64,000 bases of DNA, from contig NZ_BDUD01000001.1 of NCBI RefSeq assembly GCF_003113895.1, forward strand, positions 6,376,792 through 6,440,791, read 5' to 3'. The first letter of the stretch is position 1. Each line of letters begins with the position of its first letter. Source of the DNA: Nostoc commune NIES-4072 (lineage in GTDB: Bacteria > Cyanobacteriota > Cyanobacteriia > Cyanobacteriales > Nostocaceae). The translations under genes and the position numbers were made by a program. Shown here piece by piece: positions 17,465 to 26,909 of this stretch. The notes beneath the pieces were generated by a model, which saw nothing but the letters and a program-made list of their open reading frames with translations, was not told the DNA's origin and made no database searches.

Positions 17465-18301
17465 TTATTGCGCCATTTTTAACAATTCGGGAATTGTCAC
17501 AAATCGGTAGCCTTGCTGTTTGAGTCCACTGATGATTTGTGGCAATGCTTGTACAGTTCTTTGGCGATCGCCACCACCGTCATGCATCAAAACAATAGAA
17601 CCTGGTTTCGCACCTTTTAATACATTATTGACAAATGCTTGCGGTTTGGCGTGAGGATCAGTATCGGCTGAAGTTAGCGACCACATAATTACAGCGTCTT
17701 TCTGGCTTTTGGCGTAAGCGGCTAGTCCGTTGTTTAAAAAGCCTCCAGGAGGACGAAACAGAGCAGTTTTCACTCCTGTAGTTTTGTATATCAGATCGGC
17801 TGTGCGATCAATTTCACTCTTGGCTGTGGCTTCATCCATTTGTCGATACCAATGATGCCAAGTATGGTTGCCAATGGCGTGTCCCTCAGCTACCTCACGC
17901 TTGGCTATGTCAGGATTTGCTTGTAAGGCTTGCCCTACCCAAAAGAATGTCACTTTAACATCATTTTGCTTCAGGATATCTAGCATTTCTAGGGTTGTCT
18001 TTGGCCACGGCCCATCATCAATGCTTAGAGCAATAACCTTTTCGTTATTGCTGGGTTGCATCTTATAAACTGTTTTTCCCTGAAATTTAGCTGGGACTGT
18101 AAAAGTAGGGTTTTCTACTTTGACTGGCGGTAGTTGGGCATTAATTTGGCTCTTTGCTGGATGAGCTTGAACTTGTCCAATATGGCTTTTGCTTAAAGGC
18201 TTGTTCAACCCCAGTTGTGGACTGATACTACAAGCTGTAATCGTAGAGGCGATCGCGACAAAACTAATTATCTGTTGTCGCTTGAGGGAGTTGTTTGTCA
18301 C
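17465..18301 (-). CDS. Polysaccharide deacetylase (NodB homology)
   Basis: A 278-residue exported protein, possibly a lipoprotein (SIVAIASTITACS-like N-terminus with a cysteine at the end of the hydrophobic stretch). The NodB domain spans about residues 85-275 and shows all usual motifs: ALSIDDGPWP (catalytic Asp and metal Asp), GNHTWHHWYR (metal histidines), RPPGG, and VLMHDGGGDR. Such enzymes remove acetyl groups from peptidoglycan or other N-acetylglucosamine polymers in the periplasm. The N-terminal 80 residues are a linker. It is convergent with the HNH operon. Confidence 0.93.
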   Translation of the reverse strand: MTNNSLKRQQIISFVAIASTITACSISPQLGLNKPLSKSHIGQVQAHPAKSQINAQLPPVKVENPTFTVPAKFQGKTVYKMQPSNNEKVIALSIDDGPWPKTTLEMLDILKQNDVKVTFFWVGQALQANPDIAKREVAEGHAIGNHTWHHWYRQMDEATAKSEIDRTADLIYKTTGVKTALFRPPGGFLNNGLAAYAKSQKDAVIMWSLTSADTDPHAKPQAFVNNVLKGAKPGSIVLMHDGGGDRQRTVQALPQIISGLKQQGYRFVTIPELLKMAQ

Positions 18302-18422
18302 GTCAGGCTTTTAAAGATTCACCCAATCATAAGCTGTAGTTTGACCTTTCAGAGGGTTTAGCAAGCTCAAATATAAGTGCAGAAGCTTTTCTAGGCAATT
18401 TCAAAAAATTTTCTGAAACCAC

Positions 18423-18454
18423 TTGACACCTCTTGTAGTATTTTGTAGTATAAA
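18423..18454 (+). promoter_or_regulatory. Sigma70-type promoter for the tRNA array
   Basis: A consensus -35 TTGACA (18423-18428) is followed after 17 bases by TAGTAT (18446-18451), overlapping TATAAA. The region repeats ttgtagtat twice. It is the only strong promoter seen before the tRNA array, which suggests one long transcript. Confidence 0.75.
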
Positions 18455-18495
18455 TGTAGTGAGGCGAAAGACAAAGCTTCTCAAGGGTAAAAGTC

Positions 18496-18690
18496 ATGTT
18501 CTACGTACAACTAAAAGACAGGCGTTGGAATAAACCAAAGTCCCCAGTCAATAAAGCTGTTTCTACTTGCAAACCATCGGTAGTAGAAGCAATAAACGAA
18601 AAAAGTTTTGAGTTTGCACTTAGCAAAACTAGAGAATACATCCGTAATACACAACAGGCTTGCTACCTAGAGTTTCGGTTGTTTTCCTAA
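18496..18690 (+). CDS. Small hypothetical protein leading the tRNA array
   Basis: A 64-residue basic protein (MFYVQLKDRRWNKPKSP...) just downstream of the array promoter and 120 bases before the first tRNA. A weak aaggg ribosome binding site precedes the ATG. No family is recognised. It could be a real short gene cotranscribed with the tRNAs or chance. Confidence 0.4.
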   Translation: MFYVQLKDRRWNKPKSPVNKAVSTCKPSVVEAINEKSFEFALSKTREYIRNTQQACYLEFRLFS

Positions 18691-18810
18691 CAGTTTCTAA
18701 CAGTTAAAAGTAATTTTTCTGAACCTTGAAAACTAAATAAGAAATGGGCAAGTTCACCAAACAAATTTGTGCTTAAAAACCTAAAAGTTTAGGCACAGAT
18801 TCCAAAAAAT

Positions 18811-18903
18811 CGGGGTGTAGCTCAACTGGCTAGAGCGTTCCGTTGTCTGCGGAAATGTTGCGGGTACCCTGCGGGAAGCAAGCTACAAATCCCGTCACCC
18901 TGG
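18811..18903 (+). tRNA. tRNA-Asp(GUC) with T-loop insertion
   Basis: The cloverleaf has acceptor cggggtg/caccctg, anticodon GTC, and T-stem gcggg/cccgt. The T-loop is 26 nt instead of 7 because a small dispersed repeat (18864-18886) sits in it. No CCA is encoded. Functional status is uncertain. Confidence 0.8.
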
Positions 18904-18907
18904 TTGT

Positions 18908-18981
18908 AGTCCTGTAGGCGAATAGTTTAAGCTGTCAGCCTCTCAAGCTGAAGATTGCGAGTGCGAATCTCGTCGGGACTC
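18908..18981 (+). tRNA. tRNA-Glu(CUC)
   Basis: Acceptor agtcctg/cgggact, anticodon stem tcagc/gctga with loop ctctcaa, giving anticodon CTC. T-loop tgcgaat lacks the usual first TT. A CUC glutamate isoacceptor is an extra one beside the normal UUC gene at 12286. Confidence 0.7.
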
Positions 18982-18987
18982 CCAAAT

Positions 18988-19060
18988 GGCTGAGTAGCCA
19001 AGCGGTCGAAGGCGTCGGTCTGCAAAACCGATATCGTGAGTTCAAATCTCACCTCAGCCT
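18988..19060 (+). tRNA. tRNA-Cys(GCA)
   Basis: Acceptor ggctgag/ctcagcc is perfect, anticodon stem tcggt/accga, anticodon GCA, T-loop ttcaaat. It looks intact. Confidence 0.88.
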
Positions 19061-19071
19061 CTGGTGCTTTC

Positions 19072-19147
19072 CGCAGTGTAGCTTAATCAGCAAAGCCCCA
19101 GGTTCATACCCTGGTATATGCGGGTGCAAATCCCGCCACTGCCACCA
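19072..19147 (+). tRNA. tRNA-Met-like (CAU), aberrant, CCA encoded
   Basis: Anticodon stem ccagg/cctgg, anticodon CAT. The acceptor has six pairs and a C-C mismatch at 1:72, reminiscent of initiator tRNA, but the three GC pairs of an initiator anticodon stem are absent and the D-loop lacks GG. CCA is encoded at 19145-19147. CAT could also read AUA if modified. Confidence 0.65.
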
Positions 19148-19151
19148 AATG

Positions 19152-19221
19152 CAGGGATGGTGTAACGGTAACACCTCGTGACTCCAAATCCGATGTTCTA
19201 GGTTCAAATCCTAGTCCCTGT
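19152..19221 (+). tRNA. tRNA-Trp-like (CCA), degenerate anticodon stem
   Basis: Acceptor cagggat/gtccctg and T-arm are good. The loop contains actccaaa with apparent anticodon CCA, but the anticodon stem pairs poorly and the loop seems one base long. It may be inactive. Confidence 0.55.
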
Positions 19222-19252
19222 GTCAGACAATTTTAGATTAAAAAATTTAATC

Positions 19253-19280
19253 CAAAATCTAAAATCTAAAATCTAAAATC
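19253..19280. repeat. Heptamer STRR (aaaatct)n inside the tRNA array
   Basis: About four copies of aaaatct separate the Trp-like and Glu(UUC) genes. Confidence 0.85.
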
Positions 19281-19291
19281 CAGTCAATTAT

Positions 19292-19363
19292 GCCCTCGTG
19301 GACGAATGGTTAAGTCAGTGTTCTTTCAAAGCACAGATGCGAGTTCAATTCTCGTCGAGGGAA
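19292..19363 (+). tRNA. tRNA-Glu(UUC), array copy
   Basis: Acceptor gccctcg/cgaggga has a mismatch at 1:72. Anticodon TTC in loop ctttcaa; T-arm gcgag/ctcgt. It differs strongly from the normal tRNA-Glu at 12286. Confidence 0.7.
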
Positions 19364-19369
19364 TGATTA

Positions 19370-19473
19370 TGGGTCGGTGGCCGAGTCTGGCTGAAGGCGA
19401 CAGTCTGTAAAACTGTTCTTTTTTGCACGCAGGTACCCTGCGGGAAGCAAGCTACAAATCCTGCTCGACGCAC
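19370..19473 (+). tRNA. tRNA-Tyr(GUA) with T-loop insertion
   Basis: Anticodon stem acagt/actgt with GTA, a long variable region, acceptor tgggtcg/cgacgca with one mismatch. A small dispersed repeat at 19433-19455 expands the T-loop from 7 to 26 nt between stems gcagg and cctgc. Confidence 0.75.
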
Positions 19474-19476
19474 TAT

Positions 19477-19564
19477 GGAGAGGTGGCTGAGTGGCCTAAA
19501 GCGTCCTCCTGCTAAGAGGAAACGGGTAGTTTACCCGTCACAGGTTCAAATCCTGTTCTCTCCG
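19477..19564 (+). tRNA. tRNA-Ser(GCU), array copy
   Basis: Type II tRNA with acceptor ggagagg/tctctcc, anticodon GCT in stem tcctc/gagga, and a long variable stem cgggtagtttacccg. It looks intact. A standard tRNA-Ser(GCU) is also present at 26615. Confidence 0.88.
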
Positions 19565-19568
19565 CTTT

Positions 19569-19643
19569 GAGAGTGTGGTGTAACTGGATAACATCTCAGT
19601 CTACGAAACTGAAGACGTGAGGGTTCAAATCCCTCCACTCTCG
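19569..19643 (+). tRNA. tRNA-Arg(ACG)
   Basis: Perfect acceptor gagagtg/cactctc, anticodon stem tcagt/actga, anticodon ACG (A34 would be read as inosine after deamination), T-arm gaggg/ccctc. Confidence 0.85.
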
Positions 19644-19650
19644 TTACATG

Positions 19651-19718
19651 GGAGAGATGATGGAGTGGCTGATTCGAGTTGAATTAAACCAGTCCACTGG
19701 GTAAAACCCATCTCTCCT
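19651..19718 (+). pseudogene. Degenerate tRNA remnant
   Basis: A perfect 7-bp acceptor-like stem (ggagaga/tctctcc) encloses a tRNA-sized segment, but the anticodon arm is not resolvable and the T-arm is reduced to ctgggtaaaaccca. It is probably a decayed tRNA, perhaps serine-like. Confidence 0.5.
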
Positions 19719-19724
19719 CCTTAT

Positions 19725-19799
19725 CTCCCGGTAGCTCAGTTGGTAGTTAGCGCCTGTTTGAAGAACAGGAGGTCGTCGGTTCGATTCCGACCTGGGGGG
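19725..19799 (+). tRNA. tRNA-Phe(GAA)
   Basis: Acceptor ctcccgg/ctggggg with two G:U pairs, anticodon stem cctgt/acagg, anticodon GAA, T-arm gtcgg/ccgac with loop ttcgatt. The D-loop is one base longer than usual. Confidence 0.82.
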
Positions 19800-19805
19800 C
19801 TTCGT

Positions 19806-19903
19806 TGCCTCATAGCTCAATGGTAGAGCAAGCGGCTGTTAACCGCGCGGTTGTAGGTACCCTTCGGGAACGCTAACGCGAACGAGTCCTACTGAGGCAG
19901 CCA
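19806..19903 (+). tRNA. tRNA-Asn(GUU) with T-loop insertion, CCA encoded
   Basis: Perfect acceptor tgcctca/tgaggca, anticodon GTT, T-stem gtagg/cctac. A variant small dispersed repeat at 19857-19883 expands the T-loop to 30 nt. CCA is encoded at 19901-19903. Confidence 0.78.
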
Positions 19904-19908
19904 ATCAT

Positions 19909-19981
19909 TGCCGGGTGGACGAATTGGTAAGTCGCATCGCTCTGAACGATGAGGTTGCAGGTTCAAACCCTGCCCTGGCAA
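19909..19981 (+). tRNA. tRNA-Gln(CUG)
   Basis: Acceptor tgccggg/cctggca, perfect anticodon stem catcg/cgatg with CTG, T-arm gcagg/ccctgc. An extra C34 glutamine isoacceptor. Confidence 0.82.
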
Positions 19982-19984
19982 TAA

Positions 19985-20079
19985 AGCCCTGTGGTGTAAT
20001 TGGCAACATAGCGCCCTTTGAAGGCGAAGATTCCAGGTACCCTTCGGGAAGCAAGCTACGAGTCCTGGCGGGGCTGCCA
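19985..20079 (+). tRNA. tRNA-Gln(UUG) with T-loop insertion, CCA encoded
   Basis: Acceptor agccctg/cggggct, anticodon TTG, T-stem ccagg/cctgg. A small dispersed repeat at 20037-20059 expands the T-loop to 26 nt. CCA encoded at 20077-20079. Confidence 0.78.
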
Positions 20080-20084
20080 AACCT

Positions 20085-20161
20085 GCTCTTGTAGCCCAAC
20101 TGGAAGAGGCTGCCGTTTCAAAAACGGTATGTTGTGGGTTCAATTCCCACCAAGAGTACCA
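20085..20161 (+). tRNA. tRNA with Leu anticodon (CAA), short variable loop, CCA encoded
   Basis: Acceptor gctcttg/caagagt, anticodon loop ttcaaaa giving CAA, T-arm gtggg/cccac, A73, CCA at 20159-20161. The variable loop is only 5 nt, so it is not a normal type II leucine tRNA. Confidence 0.75.
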
Positions 20162-20167
20162 AAACTT

Positions 20168-20245
20168 GCTCCTGTAGCCCAATTGGAAGAGGTGGCAGAC
20201 TTAAAATCTGTTTGATTGTGGGTTCGACTCCCACCAGGAGTACCA
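20168..20245 (+). tRNA. tRNA with Leu anticodon (UAA), short variable loop, CCA encoded
   Basis: Same body as the previous gene: acceptor gctcctg/caggagt, anticodon stem gcaga/tctgt with TAA, variable loop of about 5-6 nt, CCA at 20243-20245. The two genes look like duplicates with changed anticodon arms. Confidence 0.75.
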
Positions 20246-20246
20246 A

Positions 20247-20319
20247 CGGGATGTAATTCAGTGGCCAGAAGCCATGCTTTGGGAGCATGGAGTCGCAGGT
20301 TCAAATCCTGCCATCCCGA
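20247..20319 (+). tRNA. tRNA-Pro(UGG)
   Basis: Perfect acceptor cgggatg/catcccg, anticodon stem catgc/gcatg with TGG, T-arm gcagg/cctgc. It looks intact. Confidence 0.88.
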
Positions 20320-20322
20320 TAT

Positions 20323-20395
20323 GCCCTTGTAGCCCAACGGAAGAGGCGCTTCGCTTAGAACGAAGAGGTTGCTGGTTCAAATCCAGCCAGGGGTA
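20323..20395 (+). tRNA. tRNA with Leu anticodon (UAG), short variable loop
   Basis: Acceptor gcccttg/caggggt, perfect anticodon stem cttcg/cgaag with TAG, short variable loop aggtt. Third member of the short-variable-loop leucine-anticodon group; CCA is not encoded. Confidence 0.75.
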
Positions 20396-20476
20396 TTGGT
20401 GAATATGCGGGGATAAAGAATTTAATTATTTCTTTTTCTTTAGTACTTTTTATTCTGCTCTTTTCACTTGTTTGAT

Positions 20477-20550
20477 GGGGTCATAGCTCAAATGGCTAGA
20501 GCGCCTGCCTTGCAAGCAGGAGGTTATGGGTTCAATTCCCATTGATTCCA
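20477..20550 (+). tRNA. tRNA-Ala(UGC), array copy
   Basis: Acceptor ggggtca/tgattcc with two G:U pairs, anticodon stem cctgc/gcagg with TGC, T-loop ttcaatt. It is preceded by about 80 AT-rich bases. Confidence 0.85.
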
Positions 20551-20555
20551 CTGAT

Positions 20556-20630
20556 GGTGTCTGAAGCCAAAGTGGTCGAGGCGCTGGTTTGTGGAACCAG
20601 TCATAGCGGGTTCAAGCCCCGTCAGATACC
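20556..20630 (+). tRNA. tRNA-His(GUG)
   Basis: Has the extra G at -1 opposite C73 that is diagnostic for histidine tRNA, acceptor gtgtctg/cagatac, anticodon stem ctggt/accag with GTG. Confidence 0.88.
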
Positions 20631-20637
20631 CTTGAAT

Positions 20638-20739
20638 GGAAGATGCTGCTCAATGGACGGCAACTGGTCTTGAAAACCAGGGTATGGGCAACTGTAGGGG
20701 TACCCTACGGGAAGCAAGCTACAATTCCTCCATCTTCCT
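20638..20739 (+). tRNA. tRNA-Ser(UGA) with T-loop insertion
   Basis: Perfect acceptor ggaagat/atcttcc, anticodon stem ctggt/accag with TGA, long variable arm. A small dispersed repeat (20700-20722) fills the T-loop; the T-stem agggg/cctcc pairs imperfectly. Confidence 0.72.
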
Positions 20740-20743
20740 TTTT

Positions 20744-20817
20744 TCCACCTGAAGCCGAAAAGCGAGGCGCTGTGCTGATAACACAGAAATAGGAGGGGCA
20801 GTACCTCCCTGGTGGAT
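20744..20817 (+). tRNA. tRNA-Ile-like (GAU), degenerate T-loop
   Basis: Acceptor tccacct/tggtgga (last pair mismatched), perfect anticodon stem ctgtg/cacag with GAT. The T-loop reads ggcagta without the usual TTC, so function is doubtful. Confidence 0.6.
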
Positions 20818-20896
20818 TTATATCTAGTGTTGGCGTTACAAAGGTTGCGATGTAAGTATACGATCGCACTTGCTCATTTCTTATTTAAATTAACTA

Positions 20897-20967
20897 GGGT
20901 GGTTGGCATAACGGCTGTGCAGCGAGCTTTTAACCCGCAGAAATAGGTTCGACTCCTATACCACCCA
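20897..20967 (+). tRNA. tRNA-Lys(UUU)
   Basis: Perfect acceptor gggtggt/accaccc, anticodon TTT in stem gcgag/cccgc with one A-C mismatch, T-arm atagg/cctat. Last gene of the array, separated from the rest by about 80 bases. Confidence 0.82.
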
Positions 20968-21068
20968 TTAAGTAATTCAAAATTAAAAATTTTAAATTTA
21001 AAATTAAGAAATACAATCCTAGCCAACTTTTTGGCAATTGCTAATATGCAACTTGAATACACATTAGG

Positions 21069-22157
21069 TTATGAATAGGAACTAGCGATCGCTAGTTGAG
21101 CATGTTGCAATAATATATCTTTATCCAGAGCATTTACGGGATATTGCGGTGTTACTGCCAGTAGTTTATCAATTCTTTCTTTGGCTGCTTCCACTACTGA
21201 TTCATCCAAGCTACCCTTACTAAGGGAATCAACGAAATCCTCCGCAATTTGATAAGTTCTTTCAATAGATGATGAATTAATATTACGCGAGACAATAAAT
21301 AGGTCGCAGCCTGCATGAAATGACTGCCCTACAGTACCAGCTTTAATAAACATATCTGAGATCGCTTTCATATCTAAGTCGTCAGATACAACTACTCCCT
21401 CAAAGCCAAGTTCCTTTCTAAGGATGGTTTTGAGAATAGCCTGAGAAAGCGTTGCTGGTACATCAGCATCTATCTTAGGAAATAGAATATGGGCAGTCAT
21501 GATTAAAGGAATCTGTACTTCGATTAAGGCTTTGAAAGGTATAAGTTCTCGAAGTCGCAGGTCTTCTAAAGTTAAATTCAGTATTGGTAGCTCAATGTGA
21601 GAGTCCTTGCTGGTATCTCCATGTCCGGGGAAATGTTTGGCGCATCCCAAAATTCCTGACTCTTGAAGTCCAAGGTAGTACTCACGAGCATCTTTTGCAG
21701 CAATTTCGGGAGTGTTACCAAAGGCACGAGATCCAATGACGGGGTTGTGGGGATGGGAAAAAATATCTGCTACAGGTGCCCAGGATAAATTTATTCCTAG
21801 TGATTTTAATTCTACTGCTGTGGCTTTTGCTACTTCGCGGGCGTGCGATCGCAGCAACAACGCATGAGGAAACCGCGTAATCGGCAGTGGTGTACGAATC
21901 ACACGACCTCCTTCATGATCCAAAGTCATAAACATTGAATCACGTTCAGTATATTCTCGTATCTGATTGTTTAAATTTTTGAAGCTTTCTAGCCAAACTT
22001 GATATGGAGTGCTATCCAAAAAGTTCTTGGCAAAAAAGATCACCCCAATCGGTCTCAATTCATTGAGGGCGCGTTTATCGTCATCGCTTAACGTCGTGCC
22101 AGAAATACCTAGAATCAGGTGATGTCCAAAGCGTTTTAGCTCCTGCGATATTGGCAT
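21069..22157 (-). CDS. nagZ: Beta-N-acetylhexosaminidase, glycoside hydrolase family 3
   Basis: NagZ removes N-acetylglucosamine from peptidoglycan fragments during cell-wall recycling, usually in the cytoplasm. The 362-residue protein has the GH3 barrel with LGINLSWAPVADI, the family-defining KHFPGHGDTSKDSH motif (His-Asp dyad of NagZ) and the nucleophile in VVSDDLDMKAIS. No signal peptide is present. It is convergent with the end of the tRNA array and shows no operon partner. Confidence 0.93.
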   Translation of the reverse strand: MPISQELKRFGHHLILGISGTTLSDDDKRALNELRPIGVIFFAKNFLDSTPYQVWLESFKNLNNQIREYTERDSMFMTLDHEGGRVIRTPLPITRFPHALLLRSHAREVAKATAVELKSLGINLSWAPVADIFSHPHNPVIGSRAFGNTPEIAAKDAREYYLGLQESGILGCAKHFPGHGDTSKDSHIELPILNLTLEDLRLRELIPFKALIEVQIPLIMTAHILFPKIDADVPATLSQAILKTILRKELGFEGVVVSDDLDMKAISDMFIKAGTVGQSFHAGCDLFIVSRNINSSSIERTYQIAEDFVDSLSKGSLDESVVEAAKERIDKLLAVTPQYPVNALDKDILLQHAQLAIASSYS

Positions 22158-22540
22158 AATCCTTTACCTATACTTGTGTAGCAAACAACTGGGATGTTCA
22201 ACCTATGAAGACATAAACCCTGATTCTACACTTTTATCGGGAGTGGGAACTTTTAAGAGGCAGAAGGTAAAGAATTTTTTGTTTGCTTTCCTACTTGTTG
22301 AACAATACTTTATGTTCAATACCCTTGAACCTCTCAGTAACTCTTTAAAAAAGACTAACTTATAAAAATAAACAGTAAATATACTCACGGCAAATATTAT
22401 TCATTATTTCACAATTTAGAGTTAAATTACATGATATTACTTACGTAAGTATAGATTAGTTTTACCGCAAAAGGATTTTTGCGGTACTCCTTTGGAGTCC
22501 CTCTGTGAACGCATCCTACCATCTGAATCTCAGGATACTT
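22158..22540. other. Intergenic region
   Basis: About 380 AT-rich bases between divergent genes. Open frames here are short and overlap on both strands without domain sequence. I see no RNA gene or repeat. Confidence 0.45.
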
Positions 22541-23503
22541 ATGTCTATAAGTTTATTCAACAACTATCTAGATAGAATTTTTTCCAAATTTTATAATATT
22601 TGTTATGAAAATTATAAAGGATTGACTAAAAATCCAAGATGGCTTTTAATGCGTAAAATTGCTCGATTTAAAACTGGGCGAACTATAATGATATTTTTGT
22701 TAAAATCCTCAAAAAAATTATCTTCATCAGTTGTTAATGAGAGCAATAGTTGTTTCACAGATGTGAATGTGAATGTAGACGACGTTGTTAACACCCTCCA
22801 AACTGAAGGATTATATTTGGGAATTAATTTACCCCAAGAGATTGTTAAAGAAATAGTCGAATTTGCTTATTCAACAGTTTGCTATGGGAATCGAAAAACA
22901 AATATGGGTTTCTTTTATCATCAAAAGGAACAAGCTCAACTCAAGTCAGGAAAAAATTTTATAATCGGTAGTTATTTTAATACATCTTTGCTTTGCCCTG
23001 CTATAAAAAAACTTCAAAATGATCCAAAGTTATTGGCAATAGCTACTAGATATTTAAACGCTCAAGCAGTACATCAAGGGAATATGATGTGGTGGAGTTT
23101 TTCAGGAGAAACAACGTATCATCAAAAAAGCCAAGCTGCTCAATTGTTTCATTACGATATAGACGATTATCGGTTTATAAAATTTTTCTTTTATTTGACT
23201 GATGTAGATGATCAAAGCGGGCCTCATATCTGTGTTCGTGGTAGTCACAATAAGAAGAAGCTGTCATATCTTTGGCTACGTAAACGAGAGACAGATGAAG
23301 AAATCATCGATTATTATGGTTCTGAATCTTTAGTAAAGATTTGTGGCAAAGCTGGTTTTGGATTTGTGGAAGATCCGCTTTGTTTTCATAAAGGAATTAC
23401 TCCTACTGATAAAGACCGTTTAATATTACAAATAGAATTTGCCCGAACTGACTATGGAATGCAGCACGACTTTCGAGCCTCTTCTCTACTAAAATGTATT
23501 TAG
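22541..23503 (+). CDS. Phytanoyl-CoA dioxygenase-like Fe(II)/2-oxoglutarate enzyme
   Basis: A protein of about 320 residues. The C-terminal two thirds follow the PhyH pattern: iron ligands H-x-D in FHYDIDDYRF, then FYLTDVDDQSGPHICVRGSH, the distal histidine in CFHKGITPT, and R in DRLILQIEF that would bind 2-oxoglutarate. The N-terminal ~80 residues are basic and variable. The ATG at 22541 is chosen; a GTG at 22505 in the same frame, with ggagt upstream, is possible. Base composition is clearly more AT-rich than neighbouring housekeeping genes, consistent with acquisition. Substrate unknown. Confidence 0.75.
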   Translation: MSISLFNNYLDRIFSKFYNICYENYKGLTKNPRWLLMRKIARFKTGRTIMIFLLKSSKKLSSSVVNESNSCFTDVNVNVDDVVNTLQTEGLYLGINLPQEIVKEIVEFAYSTVCYGNRKTNMGFFYHQKEQAQLKSGKNFIIGSYFNTSLLCPAIKKLQNDPKLLAIATRYLNAQAVHQGNMMWWSFSGETTYHQKSQAAQLFHYDIDDYRFIKFFFYLTDVDDQSGPHICVRGSHNKKKLSYLWLRKRETDEEIIDYYGSESLVKICGKAGFGFVEDPLCFHKGITPTDKDRLILQIEFARTDYGMQHDFRASSLLKCI

Positions 23504-24145
23504 GTAACTTATGTGGTAATGAGTTTAGTCTTCAGTTTCCACAATTGTCACCATGATGTAACAGCAAAAATACTTAAGTAAAATATATTTAGTCTTTATT
23601 TTTACACCAATTAAATGTTTGCCGAATAAAAGTATCCTGGAAATCAACTGGTAGCCTTTCACTACTGTTCGAGATATAGGATTACTATTTGATTTTTGAA
23701 CGAAATTAAGTATTGTAGAGTGTGTTAGAACGGAGTTCGTAACGCACTATGAACACGAGTTTGATGCCGTACTCTCCGTGCTAACACATCCTACGTATAT
23801 TTTCTCCAAATCAAACCGGATTCCTATATCTTCTCAAAACAGATACATAGATTCCCAAAGAAATCAACTCGTTTAATACCACGTTTAAGATTACTTATTT
23901 CATTCAAAGGAATTACTTTTGTTTCCCTAAATTTCCTGCATATAAATCTAGATGAAATGTTCGCCAAAACCTATTATCAACAATGGTGTTGGCAATTTTG
24001 TTGGGTAGGTGCGCGTAGGTAAAATTCCCTTTGGCAAAAGTTTTTTGGAGGAGCGATCGCACAATAACTGCCAAATGTTACGGTTTGCAACGTATAATGA
24101 GAATCGACAAAACCATTAAGAAATATTGAAGGGCATTAGGGTTAA
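23504..24145. other. Intergenic region upstream of crtP
   Basis: About 640 bases. Around 23715-23800 a gtgttagaacg / cgtgctaacaca inverted arrangement forms a loose dispersed repeat; a related gcgttaacgcacc motif occurs near 35850. The segment after 24000 is the crtP leader with a HIP1 site. No gene is supported. Confidence 0.5.
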
Positions 24146-26501
<2,356 letters not shown>

Positions 26502-26614
26502 ATAATTAGTCATTAGTCCTTAAGGTTTTGTAAATAACCAACAACCAATGACCAATGACTAATGACTATTGACTCTCCCAAACAAATCTGATAACATTGA
26601 TATTCGTGAGTCAT

Positions 26615-26706
26615 GGAGAGGTGGCTGAGTGGTCGAAAGCGGCAGATTGCTAATCTGTTGTACGGCAGGCAACTCCGTACCGAGGGTTCGAATCCCTCCC
26701 TCTCCG
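26615..26706 (+). tRNA. tRNA-Ser(GCU)
   Basis: Normal type II tRNA: perfect acceptor ggagagg/cctctcc, anticodon stem gcaga/tctgt with GCT, long variable stem tacggcag...ctccgta, T-loop ttcgaat. No CCA encoded. This is probably the housekeeping gene, in contrast to the array copy. Confidence 0.95.
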
Positions 26707-26909
26707 TTTTCCAGCCTTTGATAGATACCTATGATACACAGAGTAAGTTCTGTGTAGAACAATAATACTAATCTAGTGTAAATATTTCTACTCCGAAAGA
26801 TGGATGATATGATTTATCTTTTGGAGTCCTGATAAGATACAGCTAATATAAAAATCTAGTTTGAATCTTACTTTTAGGCTCCTAAATATCTGAGGAGTCA
26901 AAGTTACTT

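Noticed and set aside
19889..20337. Several open frames on both strands inside the tRNA array
   Set aside because: They are shadows of tightly packed tRNA genes and have no independent support.
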